A stretch of 64,000 nucleotides of DNA, from contig NZ_CP016594.1 in NCBI RefSeq assembly GCF_001698225.1, forward strand, positions 1,612,001-1,676,000. Reading direction: 5' to 3'. This document shows, piece after piece, positions 36,165 to 46,262 of this stretch. A program made the position numbers and the translations under genes. Under the pieces are notes generated by a model. The model had not been told where the DNA came from. It did no database searches and worked only from the letters and a program-made list of their open reading frames with translations. Position 1 is the stretch's first letter. Each line of letters starts with the position of its first letter. The stretch is from Gordonia terrae. Lineage in GTDB: Bacteria; Actinomycetota; Actinomycetes; Mycobacteriales; Mycobacteriaceae.

Positions 36165-36432
36165 CGTGGCTCGTCGCTTGCGCTCCTCGCACCTCAGGGA
36201 GCATGGGGTGGCGTCGCACCTCGGAGCTGCGGCCAGGCGGCCGTCGTGCACGACGAAGGATCTTTGCGAATTTGCGGCTCCCTGAGGTGCTTGCGCTCCT
36301 CGCACCTCAGGGAGCATGGGGTGGCGTCGCACCTCGGAGCTGCGGCCAGGCGGCCGTCGTGCACGACGAAGGATCTTTGCGAATTTCCGGCACTCTGAGG
36401 TGCTTGCGCTCCTGGCACCTCAGGGAGCATGG
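36165..36432. repeat. 113-bp tandem repeat containing the dispersed repeat core
   Basis: The motif CGCTCCT starts at 36181, 36294 and 36407, exactly 113 bp apart. Copies one and two are nearly identical across the unit (GCATGGGGTGGCGTCGCACC, GTCGTGCACGACGAAGGATC, TTTGCGAATTT); copy three is partial and ends 4 bp before the stop of the nitrate reductase gene. The first copy is preceded by the full dispersed repeat (TTCGTGGCTCGTCGCTTGCG). The 378-bp stretch 36058-36435 holds no gene. Confidence 0.85.
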
Positions 36433-36435
36433 GAA

Positions 36436-39400
36436 TCAGTACACGTCCCGCACGTACCGCTTGTCGGCGGCGAGTGCCTTGACGTAGGATTCCGCACTCG
36501 CGGGGGATCGGCGACCGTGCTGCGCGACAATGCCTTTCAGTGTTGCGTCGACGTCCTTGGCCATCTTCGTCGCGTCCCCGCAGACGTACACGTGGGCGCC
36601 GTCGTGCAACCACTGGTAGAGCTCCTCGCCGTGCTCGCGCATCCGATCCTGCACGTAGATCTTGCGGTCCTGGTCGCGTGAGAAGGCGACGTCGAGGCGG
36701 GTCAACACTCCGTCGCCGAGCATCGCCGTCAGCTCGTCGCGGTAGTAGAAGTCGGTGGCCGAGTACTGCTCGCCGAAGAACAACCAGTTCTTTCCGTTGT
36801 GCCCCAACGCCTCGCGTTCGCGCAGGAACCCGCGGAACGGGGCGATGCCGGTACCGGGACCGATCATGATCATCGGGGTGTCGGGATCGGCCGGCGGACG
36901 GAAGTGACTGGTCGACGTCACGAAGACACCGATCTCGTCGTCGGCGCGGTCGGCGAGGAAGGTCGAGCAGACGCCGCCCCGGGGTGTCCCGAACAGGTTG
37001 TAGCGCACCGCCGACACCGTCAGCTGGACTTCGTCGGGACTTTCCACGGGGCTCGAGGAGATCGAATACGAACGCGGCACCATAGGTTTGAGGACCTGCA
37101 TCCACTCCTCGACGTCGGCGGCGACGGGGTGATCGGCCAGGATGTCCACCGACTGACGTCCCCACGCCCACTCGGTGAACTGCTGCTTGTTCCCGGCGGC
37201 GATCAGGGTCTTGAGGTCGGCGGAGCCGGCGCGATCGGCGACGAAGCGGACGAGATCGGGTGTCACACGGGCGAACTCGATCCGCTCCCGCAAGGCGTCG
37301 TGCAGGGGCAGGTTCTCGCCGGCCACGGTCACCGACGCTTCGGCGTCGAGACCGGTGCGCTCGAGGAATTCCCCGACGAGTGCGGGATCGTTGCGTGGCC
37401 ACACCCCCAGCGCGTCACCGGCCTGATAGGACAGGGTGTCGGCGGGGAGATGAAAACCGAAGTTCCGCACGTCTTTCCGTGACCCGTCGGAGTTGAGTCT
37501 GACGTTCCGGACGAGCGAGGTGAGCAGGGGCTTCTTGCGCGAGTAGGCCGGCGCGGATCGCACCGACGGTGCCGCCGCGGAGTCGGCCGGTTCGCTGACC
37601 ACGGTCACCCGGTCGTCGTCGACCCCGGAGGTGGGCGCCCGGTTCGACATGCTGATCGCCCGGATGACCTCGGTCAACCAGCCGCCGGCCGTCTCCTCGA
37701 AGTCGGGTTCGCAGTCGACACGATCGAGCAGGCGGCGTCCACCCAGTTCGCCGATGCGGGTGTCGAGATTGCGTCCGTGTCCGCAGAAGTCGTCGTAATT
37801 GGAGTCGCCGAGCGCCAGCACCGCGTAGTCGACCCCGGTCAGGTCGGGAGCGTCGTCGGAGTTCAGGGCATCCCAGAAGGATGTGCCGTTGTCCGGTGGG
37901 TCGCCGTCTCCGGTGGTCGAGGTGACGAACAGGGCGGTGCCCTTCAATTCGCCGACCTCGACGTCGTCCATGGATCGGGCATCCACTCGCAGACCACTGG
38001 CCTTCACCCGTTCGGCCGTTTCCACGGCGAGTTCCTCGGCGTTGCCCATCTGCGATGCCCACAGCACGGTCACGGTGTCGGTGTCCGGCTCCGTCGACGA
38101 CGAATCTCCCTGGGCTGCACCCGTATCAGGCGCCACGGTGCCCCGGGAGTACAGGCCCGCGAGCACGCCCGACACCCAGACGCGCAGCTCGGCACCCAGT
38201 GGTGCATCGGCCGGAAGGACCGGACTGCCCGCGGGAGATGCACCCACCCCGGCCGCCAATCCGGCCAGATAGAGGCGTTCGGCCGGCGTCATCGAGGGCG
38301 GCGCCACCTCGGACACCCCCAGTGCTTCGGTCAGTCTCGTCGACCCGGCGGCGACGACCGGCGTGTCGTCGGCGTCTCCACGCGCAGCCGGCACCCGGAT
38401 CAAGGTCACCGCGCACACCTTCAGCTCCGGCTGCTGCGAGAGCGGGTCCACCGCGTCGGACGTGACCGCGTTGATCGCGAGGTGCTCGCCGAAGACGTCG
38501 TTCCAATGGAACGGCACGAAGCAGTTGCCGGGCCGGACGCGGTCGGAGATCCGCGCGGGCAACACCGCCCGGCCCCGCCGGGACGCGACCTCGACCTTGT
38601 CCGCGGCTGTGATGCTCAGCCGGTCGGCATCGTCCGGGTGGATCTCGACGAAGGGCTCCGGATTCAGTTTGTTCAGCTTGGCCACCCGTCCGGTCTTGGT
38701 CATGGTGTGCCACTGATGCGGCAACCGGCCCGTGTTGAGCAGGAACGGATAGTCGTCGTCGGGCATCTCGGCCGCGTCGAGGTGCGGGCGGGCGAAGAAC
38801 TGCGCGCGGCGGGTCGGGGTGGCAAAGGCCAGCCGCGGCGTCGACCCGTCGTCGAGGCGGTGCAGGGTTTGGCTGCGACCGTCGTTGAGATACCGGATCG
38901 GGTTGCGGGCACCGCTGTCGGCCGGGTCGGCGGCGTCGTCGGAGACCGGTGGACACGGCCACTGCATCGGAGTCCGGCGGAGTCGGTCGTAGGTCACCCC
39001 ACGCAGGTCGTACCCGGTGTTCGGGTTCGCGAACCGCGTGATCTCCGCGAACACCTCCTCGGCGCTCGAGTAGTCGAAGGCGTCGGCGAAGCCCATCTCC
39101 GAGGCGATCCGCGCGATCATCTGCCAGTCCGGGATCGCCTGTCCGGGTGCGGCGAGCGCGGGTTCGAACAGGGTGAGGTTGCGTTCGGAGTTGACCATGA
39201 CACCGGTCGACTCCGACCACAGGGTCGCGGGCAGGACGACGTCGGCGTACTGGTTGGTCTCGGTCTCGACGAAGGTGTCCTGGGCGATCACGAGTTCGGC
39301 GCGTTCGAGTCCCTCGATGACGGTCTTGCGATTGGCCACCGAGGCAACGGGATTGGTGCAGATGATCCAGCACGCCTTGATCTCACCGTCGGCCATGCGC

Positions 39401-40650
39401 TGGAACATGTCGATGGTGCCACCACCGACGTCGGTGCGTAGCGTCCCGGCCGGGACACCCCAGATGTCCTCGACGAAGTCGCGATCCGCCGCGGACACCA
39501 CCGAGCGCTGGCCGGGCAGGCCCGGACCCATGTAACCCATCTCGCGGCCGCCCATGGCATTCGGCTGCCCGGTCAGCGAGAACGGTCCGCTGCCGAGTCG
39601 GCAGATCGCACCGCTGGCGAGGTGGAGGTTGATGAGCGCGTTGGTGTTCCACGTCCCGTGGGTGGACTGGTTGAGACCCATGGTCCAACAGCTCATCCAG
39701 TTGGCTGCGTTCCCGATGAGGTCGGCGGCCGCCCGCAGGTCGGCTGCCGGTATCCCGGTGATCGATTCGACGACCTCTGGCGGGTACTGGGCGGCGAACT
39801 CGGGGATCTGGTGGAAGCCGTCGGTGAAGGACTCGATGAACTCCGAGTCGGTGTGGCCGTTCTCGATGAGCAGATGGAGCAGACCGTTGAGGAAGGCGAG
39901 GTCGGTCCCGGACCGGATCTGCAGGAACAGATCGGCTTTGTCGGCGGTCGCCGTGCGTCGCGGGTCGACGACGATCAGCTTGGCTCCGGCTTTGACGCGG
40001 TCCATCATGCGCAGGAACAGGATCGGGTGACAGTCGGCCATGTTGGCGCCGATGACGAGGAAGACGTCGGCGTGGTCGAAGTCCTGATACGACCCGGGCG
40101 GCCCGTCCGAGCCGAGTGACAACTTGTACCCGGTCCCGGCGCTGGCCATGCAGAGCCGCGAGTTCGACTCGATCTGGTTGGTGCGCAAGAACCCCTTGGC
40201 CAGTTTGTTCGCCAGGTACTGCGCCTCGAGCGACATCTGGCCCGAGACGTACAGCGCCACCGCGTCGGGTCCGTGCTCGTCGATCACGGTGCGAAGCCGG
40301 CGAGCCGTGTCGGTGATGACGTCGTCGAGTTCGGCGGGCCGGAGCTGACCGCCGCGATCGTCCCGCACGAGGGGAGTCGACAGGCGTCCGCCGGCCGAGA
40401 GCATGTCCGCGGTCGTCGACCCCTTGGTGCACAGGCGGCCGAAATTGGTCGGATGATCGGATCGTCCGATCGTCTTGGTGACCCGGTCGGAGTCGTCGTC
40501 GAGCTTCATCTCCATGCCGCAGCCGACGCCGCAGTAGGCGCACAGCGACATCACCGATCGGGACACGACAGAACGAGTCGGGGCAGGGACGGTCACGGGT
40601 TCCAGCGTCGGAGGTCGATGTTTCGCGACCCGAAGCCCGGCGTTACGCAT
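36436..40650 (-). CDS. Assimilatory nitrate reductase fused to a CysJ-like flavoprotein
   Basis: A 1404-residue single-chain nitrate reductase. Residues ~35-760: Mo-bisMGD domain with N-terminal [4Fe-4S] ligands C37, C40, C44 and C74 ([16 protein letters not shown]), then [20 protein letters not shown] and a C-terminal molybdopterin-binding domain. Residues ~858-1000: flavodoxin-like FMN domain ([14 protein letters not shown]). The remainder is a CysJ/CPR-type FAD-NADPH module ([26 protein letters not shown]-terminal DVY). It should take electrons from NADPH without a separate reductase subunit. Alternative start GTG 40596. Convergent with nirBD; together they convert nitrate to ammonium. Confidence 0.93.
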   Translation of the reverse strand: MRNAGLRVAKHRPPTLEPVTVPAPTRSVVSRSVMSLCAYCGVGCGMEMKLDDDSDRVTKTIGRSDHPTNFGRLCTKGSTTADMLSAGGRLSTPLVRDDRGGQLRPAELDDVITDTARRLRTVIDEHGPDAVALYVSGQMSLEAQYLANKLAKGFLRTNQIESNSRLCMASAGTGYKLSLGSDGPPGSYQDFDHADVFLVIGANMADCHPILFLRMMDRVKAGAKLIVVDPRRTATADKADLFLQIRSGTDLAFLNGLLHLLIENGHTDSEFIESFTDGFHQIPEFAAQYPPEVVESITGIPAADLRAAADLIGNAANWMSCWTMGLNQSTHGTWNTNALINLHLASGAICRLGSGPFSLTGQPNAMGGREMGYMGPGLPGQRSVVSAADRDFVEDIWGVPAGTLRTDVGGGTIDMFQRMADGEIKACWIICTNPVASVANRKTVIEGLERAELVIAQDTFVETETNQYADVVLPATLWSESTGVMVNSERNLTLFEPALAAPGQAIPDWQMIARIASEMGFADAFDYSSAEEVFAEITRFANPNTGYDLRGVTYDRLRRTPMQWPCPPVSDDAADPADSGARNPIRYLNDGRSQTLHRLDDGSTPRLAFATPTRRAQFFARPHLDAAEMPDDDYPFLLNTGRLPHQWHTMTKTGRVAKLNKLNPEPFVEIHPDDADRLSITAADKVEVASRRGRAVLPARISDRVRPGNCFVPFHWNDVFGEHLAINAVTSDAVDPLSQQPELKVCAVTLIRVPAARGDADDTPVVAAGSTRLTEALGVSEVAPPSMTPAERLYLAGLAAGVGASPAGSPVLPADAPLGAELRVWVSGVLAGLYSRGTVAPDTGAAQGDSSSTEPDTDTVTVLWASQMGNAEELAVETAERVKASGLRVDARSMDDVEVGELKGTALFVTSTTGDGDPPDNGTSFWDALNSDDAPDLTGVDYAVLALGDSNYDDFCGHGRNLDTRIGELGGRRLLDRVDCEPDFEETAGGWLTEVIRAISMSNRAPTSGVDDDRVTVVSEPADSAAAPSVRSAPAYSRKKPLLTSLVRNVRLNSDGSRKDVRNFGFHLPADTLSYQAGDALGVWPRNDPALVGEFLERTGLDAEASVTVAGENLPLHDALRERIEFARVTPDLVRFVADRAGSADLKTLIAAGNKQQFTEWAWGRQSVDILADHPVAADVEEWMQVLKPMVPRSYSISSSPVESPDEVQLTVSAVRYNLFGTPRGGVCSTFLADRADDEIGVFVTSTSHFRPPADPDTPMIMIGPGTGIAPFRGFLREREALGHNGKNWLFFGEQYSATDFYYRDELTAMLGDGVLTRLDVAFSRDQDRKIYVQDRMREHGEELYQWLHDGAHVYVCGDATKMAKDVDATLKGIVAQHGRRSPASAESYVKALAADKRYVRDVY

Positions 40651-40752
40651 CCATCAACTTGACCTCACAGGACTCGGTCCCGGATGTGAAAGGGTGCGAG
40701 AACCGCAGGTGAGCGACGAGACCGTCACTCGAACGAGCGGGTTTCGGCGTTG

Positions 40753-40771
40753 CTCAGCCGGATCTCAGCCG
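40753..40771 (+). promoter_or_regulatory. Candidate MprA box upstream of mprA
   Basis: CTCAGCCG is repeated directly with 3 bp between (CTCAGCCG-GAT-CTCAGCCG), 19 bp in all, 21 bp before the mprA start. This fits the known description of MprA sites as two loosely conserved 8-bp direct subunits within 19 bp and predicts autoregulation. Confidence 0.6.
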
Positions 40772-40791
40772 GGGTGGATAAGACTGTATCC

Positions 40792-41478
40792 ATGCGCATC
40801 CTCGTGGTCGATGACGATCGGGCCGTCCGGGAGTCGTTGCGACGGTCGCTCACCTTCAACGGCTACAGCGTCGAGACCGCCGGTGACGGCATCGAGGCAC
40901 TCGAGAAGATCCTGGCCGACCGGCCCGACGTGGTCATCCTCGATGTCATGATGCCCCGTCTCGACGGTCTCGAGGTGTGTCGCCGACTCCGTTCCGCCGG
41001 TGACGACCTCCCCATCCTGGTCCTGACCGCCCGTGACTCGGTGTCCGAGCGGGTGTCGGGCCTCGACGCCGGAGCCGATGACTACCTGCCGAAACCGTTC
41101 GCGCTCGAAGAACTCCTCGCCCGGTTGCGGGCGTTGCTGCGTCGTGCGTCACCCGACGACGACGCGGACTCGGAAACCCTCACCTTCGCCGATCTCTCGC
41201 TCGACCCCGTCACCCGCGACGTCACCCGCGGCGAGCGTCCGATCAGCCTGACCCGCACCGAGTTCGCCCTGCTCGAGATGCTGATGGCCAACCCGCGCCG
41301 GGTGTTGTCGCGCAGCCGCATCCTCGAAGAGGTGTGGGGATACGACTTCCCGACGTCGGGCAACGCCCTCGAGGTCTATGTCGGGTATCTGCGGCGCAAG
41401 ACCGAGGCTGACGGTGAGCCACGACTGATCCACACCGTGCGCGGCGTCGGATATGTACTCCGGGAGACGCCGCCCTAG
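40792..41478 (+). CDS. mprA: Response regulator MprA (OmpR/PhoB family)
   Basis: A 228-residue response regulator. Receiver domain: acidic pocket VVDDD near residues 4-8, phospho-acceptor Asp51 in [10 protein letters not shown], and Lys in YLPKPF. The C-terminal winged helix ends in [12 protein letters not shown]. Order mprA-mprB-pepD-moaB is that of the mycobacterial envelope-stress locus. ATG 40792 gives the conserved MRILVVDDD start; the open frame upstream covers the operator region. The stop overlaps the first possible mprB start. Confidence 0.92.
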   Translation: MRILVVDDDRAVRESLRRSLTFNGYSVETAGDGIEALEKILADRPDVVILDVMMPRLDGLEVCRRLRSAGDDLPILVLTARDSVSERVSGLDAGADDYLPKPFALEELLARLRALLRRASPDDDADSETLTFADLSLDPVTRDVTRGERPISLTRTEFALLEMLMANPRRVLSRSRILEEVWGYDFPTSGNALEVYVGYLRRKTEADGEPRLIHTVRGVGYVLRETPP

Positions 41479-41480
41479 TG

Positions 41481-43013
41481 ATGGGGAAGTCGTCGAACCC
41501 CGCGTCACGTCCGAGGACGCGGGATCTCCTCCGCGACCGGGTCACCCGGGCGATCACGGGGCACAGCGCCGGTGACGGATCCGACGAGAAGGAGATGCGC
41601 GCGCCGATGCCGCTGATGCGCGCGGTGTCACTGCGGACCCGGGTGACGATCCTGTCGGCGACCGTCGTCCTGGTCTCGGTGAGCCTGATGGCGGCCGCCG
41701 CGTACTTCGTCGTCTACCGCGCGATGTACAACGACGTCGACCAGCAGCTCGAGAGTCGCGCCGACGGGATGGCCGCGCTCGCCCGAGCGGGGGTGCTGCG
41801 CACGCAGCCCGAACAACTGGTGGCGGGCACGGTGTTCTCCACCAACATCTCGATCGCGCTGGTGACGCCCGGCGGTGAGACGTATCTGATCGGCCAGGTG
41901 CCCTTCGACGACGTCGAGCGTGGCATCGTCCGATCGCCGTCGGTGCCCGGCTCGACGCAGCAGAGCCTGCGCACCACGCGAAACCAGCGAGTCCTGACGC
42001 GCAAACTCGACGACGGCAACACCCTCGTGCTCGCGCAGAGCCTGATCCAGACCGACCGGGTACTCAAACGTCTGGCCTGGGTGCTGTTCGTGGTCGGCTG
42101 CGGCGGCGTCGCGCTGGCCGCCCTGGCCGGGACGACGGTGGCGCGCGCCGGACTCCGGCCGGTGGCCCGGCTCAACCGGGCTGTGGAGCGCGTCGCCCGA
42201 ACCAACGACCTCACACCCATCCCGGTCACGGGCAACGACGAATTGGCCAAGCTCACCGCGAGTTTCAATGCGATGCTGCGCGCCCTCGACGAATCACGGG
42301 ACCGGCAGGCGCGTCTCGTCGCCGACGCCGGCCACGAACTGCGAACCCCCCTGACCTCCTTGCGGACCAACCTGGAGCTGTTGATCGCGGCGAGCCGACC
42401 GGGCGCCCGAGCCGTACCCGAGGACGACATGATCGACCTGCGGGCCGACGTGGTGGCGCAGATCGAGGAGTTGTCCACGCTGGTGGGCGATCTCGTCGAT
42501 CTCGCACGCGAGGACGCCCCCGAGGTGGTGTACGAGGAGGTCGACGTCGCCGAGATCGTCGAACAGGCCCTCGAGCGAGTTCGACGGCGCCGCAACGACG
42601 TCGAATTCGAGGTCGATCTCTCGCCGTGGTTCGTCTTCGGCGAGGCGCACGGCCTCTCGCGCGCAGTGCTCAACGTTCTCGACAACGCGGCCAAGTGGAG
42701 CCCGCCGGGTCGGACGGTGAGTGTCGGTCTCACCCAGGTCGGGATGTCGAGTGCGCAGCTCACCGTCGCCGACGCCGGCCCCGGAATCCCCGAGGAGGAC
42801 CGCGGTCTCGTGTTCGAGCGGTTCTATCGGTCCACCCAGTCGCGGTCGATGCCGGGATCGGGCCTGGGACTGGCGATCGTGCGTCAGGTGGTCGAACGAC
42901 ACGGCGGCACCGTCGTCGCCGACACGTCGCCGCTGGGGGGAGCGCTGATCCGGATGACCCTGCCGGGCCGGGCAACTGCCGCGGAACCATCCCCGCAGGT
43001 GATTCGTCAGTAG
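41481..43013 (+). CDS. mprB: Sensor histidine kinase MprB
   Basis: A 510-residue membrane kinase. A ~50-residue cytoplasmic N-terminus precedes TM1 (~residues 53-77). An extracytoplasmic sensor of about 120 residues follows, then TM2 near 200-220, HAMP, the H-box DAGHELRTPLTSLRTN with His285, N-box NVLDNAAKWSPP, G1 DAGPGIPEEDRG and G2 GSGLGLAIV. MprB responds to envelope stress and phosphorylates MprA. ATG 41481 is used; GTG 41478 directly before it overlaps the mprA stop. pepD, its usual regulatory partner, follows. Confidence 0.92.
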   Translation: MGKSSNPASRPRTRDLLRDRVTRAITGHSAGDGSDEKEMRAPMPLMRAVSLRTRVTILSATVVLVSVSLMAAAAYFVVYRAMYNDVDQQLESRADGMAALARAGVLRTQPEQLVAGTVFSTNISIALVTPGGETYLIGQVPFDDVERGIVRSPSVPGSTQQSLRTTRNQRVLTRKLDDGNTLVLAQSLIQTDRVLKRLAWVLFVVGCGGVALAALAGTTVARAGLRPVARLNRAVERVARTNDLTPIPVTGNDELAKLTASFNAMLRALDESRDRQARLVADAGHELRTPLTSLRTNLELLIAASRPGARAVPEDDMIDLRADVVAQIEELSTLVGDLVDLAREDAPEVVYEEVDVAEIVEQALERVRRRRNDVEFEVDLSPWFVFGEAHGLSRAVLNVLDNAAKWSPPGRTVSVGLTQVGMSSAQLTVADAGPGIPEEDRGLVFERFYRSTQSRSMPGSGLGLAIVRQVVERHGGTVVADTSPLGGALIRMTLPGRATAAEPSPQVIRQ

Positions 43014-43231
43014 AGGAGAAGCGGTGACATCGGCGCCGACGACTCAGCTGCCGGCGACGGCGAACGGCTCCGTACGCACCCGGTGTGACCTGGTCATCGA
43101 TAGGGTTGACTGGAGGCGCAGTTCGGGTACACGGCCGAGGAATCGGTCCCGGCCCGTCCATCGGAACAGATCAGCACCGGCTGCACAGACGAGCACGAGC
43201 ACACGGCCGGACCGACGAGGAAGAGACGAAG

Positions 43232-44749
43232 ATGACGACTGGCGGTTCGCACGGTGACGGTTCCTACGGGGGCGGTCAGCACGGGGATGGTCAACCCGGT
43301 GGCGATCAGCACGGTGGCGGTCAACCCGGTGGCGGCCGGCCTGCCGGGGCCCACCACGCGGCGCCCGGGAACGAAGCGTCATCGCCGGGTGGTTCGTTCG
43401 GCCCGCCGTCCGGGTCCTTCCCCGCACCGGGCGGCCGGCCCGGTTACCCCAGCAGCAATGCGCCGACGTCGTCGTACGGCCGACCCGGCACGAGTCCGTT
43501 CCCGCCTCAGGGCCCCTACGGTCCGGGTCCCGCGTACGGACAGTCGGGGCCGGCGCCCTACGGCGCGCAGCTCGGCTCGCAGCCCGGCATGCCGGGCCAG
43601 GGCGCGGACGGCTCGTCGGCCGCGCCCACCAAGAAGAAGGGGGGCGGCGGACGCCTCGTCGCCCTGGGAGTGGGTGCCCTCGTGCTCGCGTTGGTCGCGG
43701 GCGGTGCGGGCGGTGTCGCCGGATACAACCTGGCCGATTCCGACGGCGGTTCCAGCACCAGCAGCGGCCCGCTGGGCGGCGATCCCGGCAACGGCAACAC
43801 GGCCCCGGTGGCCGCGCCGGCCGGTTCCGTCCAAGAGGTCGCGGCCCGGGTCACCCCGTCGGTGGTCTCCATCGAGGTCGCCTCCGGCGGGGCGATGGGC
43901 TCCGGCTCGGGGGTGGTGCTCAGCGACGACGGCGTCATCATGACGAACAATCACGTCGTCAGTGCCGGCGGCGACGGCCCGGCATCGCGCGTCGCGGTCA
44001 ACTTCGCCGACGGTTCGCGATCGCAGGCCCGTGTCCTCGGCGCCGACCCCATCTCCGACATCGCGGTCATCAAGGTCGACCGCGACGACCTGACACCGAT
44101 CACCGTCGGCAACTCGAACAATCTCGCCGTCGGGCAGGACGTGATCGCGATCGGCTCGCCCCTCGGACTCGCGGGGACGGTCACGACCGGGATCATCAGC
44201 GCACTCAATCGGCCGGTGCTGACGTCGCGTGACCCCGGAACCAACACCACCTCGGTCATCGACGCCATCCAGACCGACGCCGCGATCAACCCCGGCAACT
44301 CCGGCGGCGCACTCGTGAACGCTCGCGGCGCGCTGATCGGGATCAACACCGCCATCGCCACCCTCGGTGGGGGCGAGGAGCAGGCCGGTGGCAGCATCGG
44401 ACTCGGGTTCGCGATCCCGATCGACCAGGCCATCCGGGTGGCCCGGGAACTCGAATCGACCGGCAAGGCCACCCACGCCAACATCGGGGTGTCGGTACGG
44501 CCGAGTGGAGCGTCCGACGCACCGGGTGCCGTGGTCACCGCGGTGACGCCCGGCGGCCCGGCCGCAAGCGCGGGCATCCCCGACGACGCGGTCATCACCA
44601 AGGTCGACGACCGCGTCATCTCCTCCGGGGACGCGCTCGTGGCCGCGGTCCGGTCGCACGCCCCGGGCGACACGGTCAGCGTCACCTACGTGGACAACGG
44701 TGCGACCAAGACCGCCCAGGTGAAGCTGGGGACGCTCGAGGTCGGCTGA
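43232..44749 (+). CDS. pepD: HtrA-like serine protease PepD
   Basis: A 505-residue DegP/HtrA-type protease. Residues 1-~135 form a cytoplasmic Gly/His/Gln/Pro-rich low-complexity region; one transmembrane helix (ALGVGALVLALVAGGAGGVA) is near 140-165. The protease domain has His241 (TNNHVVS), Asp276 (SDIAVIKVD) and Ser357 (PGNSGGAL); a single PDZ domain follows. In mycobacteria PepD degrades misfolded envelope proteins and modulates MprB. ATG 43232 is used after AGGAAGAG; the 218-bp gap after mprB could hold a separate promoter. Confidence 0.92.
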   Translation: MTTGGSHGDGSYGGGQHGDGQPGGDQHGGGQPGGGRPAGAHHAAPGNEASSPGGSFGPPSGSFPAPGGRPGYPSSNAPTSSYGRPGTSPFPPQGPYGPGPAYGQSGPAPYGAQLGSQPGMPGQGADGSSAAPTKKKGGGGRLVALGVGALVLALVAGGAGGVAGYNLADSDGGSSTSSGPLGGDPGNGNTAPVAAPAGSVQEVAARVTPSVVSIEVASGGAMGSGSGVVLSDDGVIMTNNHVVSAGGDGPASRVAVNFADGSRSQARVLGADPISDIAVIKVDRDDLTPITVGNSNNLAVGQDVIAIGSPLGLAGTVTTGIISALNRPVLTSRDPGTNTTSVIDAIQTDAAINPGNSGGALVNARGALIGINTAIATLGGGEEQAGGSIGLGFAIPIDQAIRVARELESTGKATHANIGVSVRPSGASDAPGAVVTAVTPGGPAASAGIPDDAVITKVDDRVISSGDALVAAVRSHAPGDTVSVTYVDNGATKTAQVKLGTLEVG

Positions 44750-44888
44750 CGCGGTGATCGTCGGCGGGACCGTCCCCGCCGGCGAGGACAACTGCATCGA
44801 GGAGGCTGCATCGACGCCCGCCCAGGGCGGCGGCGCAGCGCAGCACGAAAGACCGTTTCGACGGTCCTACCCATAGAAAGGGCCTGTC

Positions 44889-45557
44889 ATGTCCGACGCT
44901 GCTTCGCGCAAGCCGGGTAACACCGTCGTCTCCGCCGAGAACGACATCGACGAGAACTCGCTGGACGTCCGCCTCGCGGGCGGGCCGGGACCGGTCGATC
45001 CCGCGGACGTGGTCGCCGCCGACGCCGCGGCGCGTGAATTCGTCGCCCGCCACGAACAGGCCACCCATCGTCCCCAGGGCGAGGAGATCGGCCGCGCGCT
45101 GGTCGTCGTGGTCGACGACGAAGCGGCCCACGGTGAGGATCAACGACTTCTCGGCCCGCTCGTGAGCGAGTTGCTCGCCGAGGCCGGGTTCCACGTGGAC
45201 GCCGCTGTCGTGGTCTCGGGCGACGAGGTGGAGATCCGCAACGCGCTCAACACCGCGGTGATCGGCGGTGTGGACCTCGTGGTGTCGGTGGGCGGGGTGG
45301 GTGTCGGCGCGCGCGATGTGACGCCGGAGGCCACCGAACCGCTCCTGGATCGACGTCTGCGCGGCATCGAAGAGGCCGTTCGCAGCTCGGGCCTCGCCGC
45401 AGGAGCCACCGACGGCGGACTTTCGCGCGGCCTGGTCGGAATCAGCGGCCAGACACTCGTGGTGAATCTGGCCAACTCGCGCGCGGCCGTCCGTGACGGG
45501 ATGGCGACCGCGGCGCCCCTCGCCAAGTACGTGATCGAGTCGATCAGCGAGTTCTGA
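44889..45557 (+). CDS. moaB2: MogA/MoaB-family molybdopterin-binding protein
   Basis: A 222-residue protein. The C-terminal ~160 residues are a MoCF-type domain with the conserved SVGGVGVGARDVTPEAT (equivalent of GGTG...RD.TPEA) and NLANSRAAVRDG. The ~60-residue acidic N-terminal extension is not part of the fold. Acts in molybdopterin adenylylation/molybdenum insertion or is a divergent paralogue; relevant because the window also encodes a Mo-dependent nitrate reductase. Position after pepD matches M. tuberculosis moaB2. AAAGG precedes the start. Confidence 0.88.
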   Translation: MSDAASRKPGNTVVSAENDIDENSLDVRLAGGPGPVDPADVVAADAAAREFVARHEQATHRPQGEEIGRALVVVVDDEAAHGEDQRLLGPLVSELLAEAGFHVDAAVVVSGDEVEIRNALNTAVIGGVDLVVSVGGVGVGARDVTPEATEPLLDRRLRGIEEAVRSSGLAAGATDGGLSRGLVGISGQTLVVNLANSRAAVRDGMATAAPLAKYVIESISEF

Positions 45558-45665
45558 CCGGTTCGCTCTTCGGGCCGTTTCTGGGCTGCGAAATCTGTTC
45601 AGCAATGCTAAGAAAACACCTGGTTAACAGGGTGATGACCGCCTCTCGATTGGACGTCTGACCCG

Positions 45666-45869
45666 GTGGCACACGATCCCACAGACCCGGAGAAATCCGC
45701 GATGAGCAGCGATGATGACGCCGCGCAGCACCGAGCTGCGCGGCGTCGTCGCCTCGACTCGGTGTTCGGGGACGACCTCCCTGAACTGACTTCAGACGAG
45801 AGTGACCAACATCACACAGGGCATTCTAAGGATTGGTTCGAGGCGCAACGACCGCCTCATCACGGGTGA
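45666..45869 (+). CDS. Small conserved hydrophilic protein
   Basis: A 67-residue protein, strongly charged (SSDDDAAQHRAARRRRLDSV, FGDDLPELTSDE) and ending in KDWFEAQRPPHHG. The W-x-x-x-x-R-P-P-H ending resembles small proteins I recall near moaB2/pepD in related genera; function unknown. GTG start; the open frame, codon usage and C-terminal motif support it being a real gene. No signal peptide or membrane segment. Confidence 0.6.
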   Translation: MAHDPTDPEKSAMSSDDDAAQHRAARRRRLDSVFGDDLPELTSDESDQHHTGHSKDWFEAQRPPHHG

Positions 45870-46262
45870 GCGGTGCGCGCTCGCACGCGGGCACAGCAGG
45901 GTGTTTTCCTGTCGTTAACTTTCGACTTTCGATCGCTGGCGAATTCGGTATTCACGATGGTGCGTGGCCTGTTCGTGACACGCTCGAGTCCTCCTGTTGC
46001 CCCACTTGAGACCCCTCCGATAACGTTCGGCTCGACGACACGCCGGTCCCCAGAGTCGGGGACCGGGGGTAGTCCTGCGATCTGTCGCGAGTGACAACGC
46101 AGCAGTGACCAGGAATTCGATGGATTCTTAACGACAGCTAAGACATGCGTAAGAGCTGGCTTGGTGGTAACTGTGTGGAAGCCCATCGAACGTCGTGGGT
46201 CATGACTTGCGGGTGTGAGTGCATTCCGCGGGGTAACAGCCGAATCCTGTGAGAGGGAACGA
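45870..46262 (+). other. 393-bp gene-free leader upstream of the porin genes
   Basis: Contains a hairpin CCGGTCCCC / GGGGACCGG at 46043-46051 and 46058-46066 with a six-base loop. It also has a relatively AT-rich stretch (GGATTCTTAACGACAGCTAAG around 46121-46142) that could hold the porin promoter. No coding potential was recognised. A long 5' untranslated leader is plausible. Confidence 0.5.

Noticed and set aside
36165-36432. CRISPR array
   Set aside because: The unit is 113 bp with no spacer diversity, and no cas genes are present.
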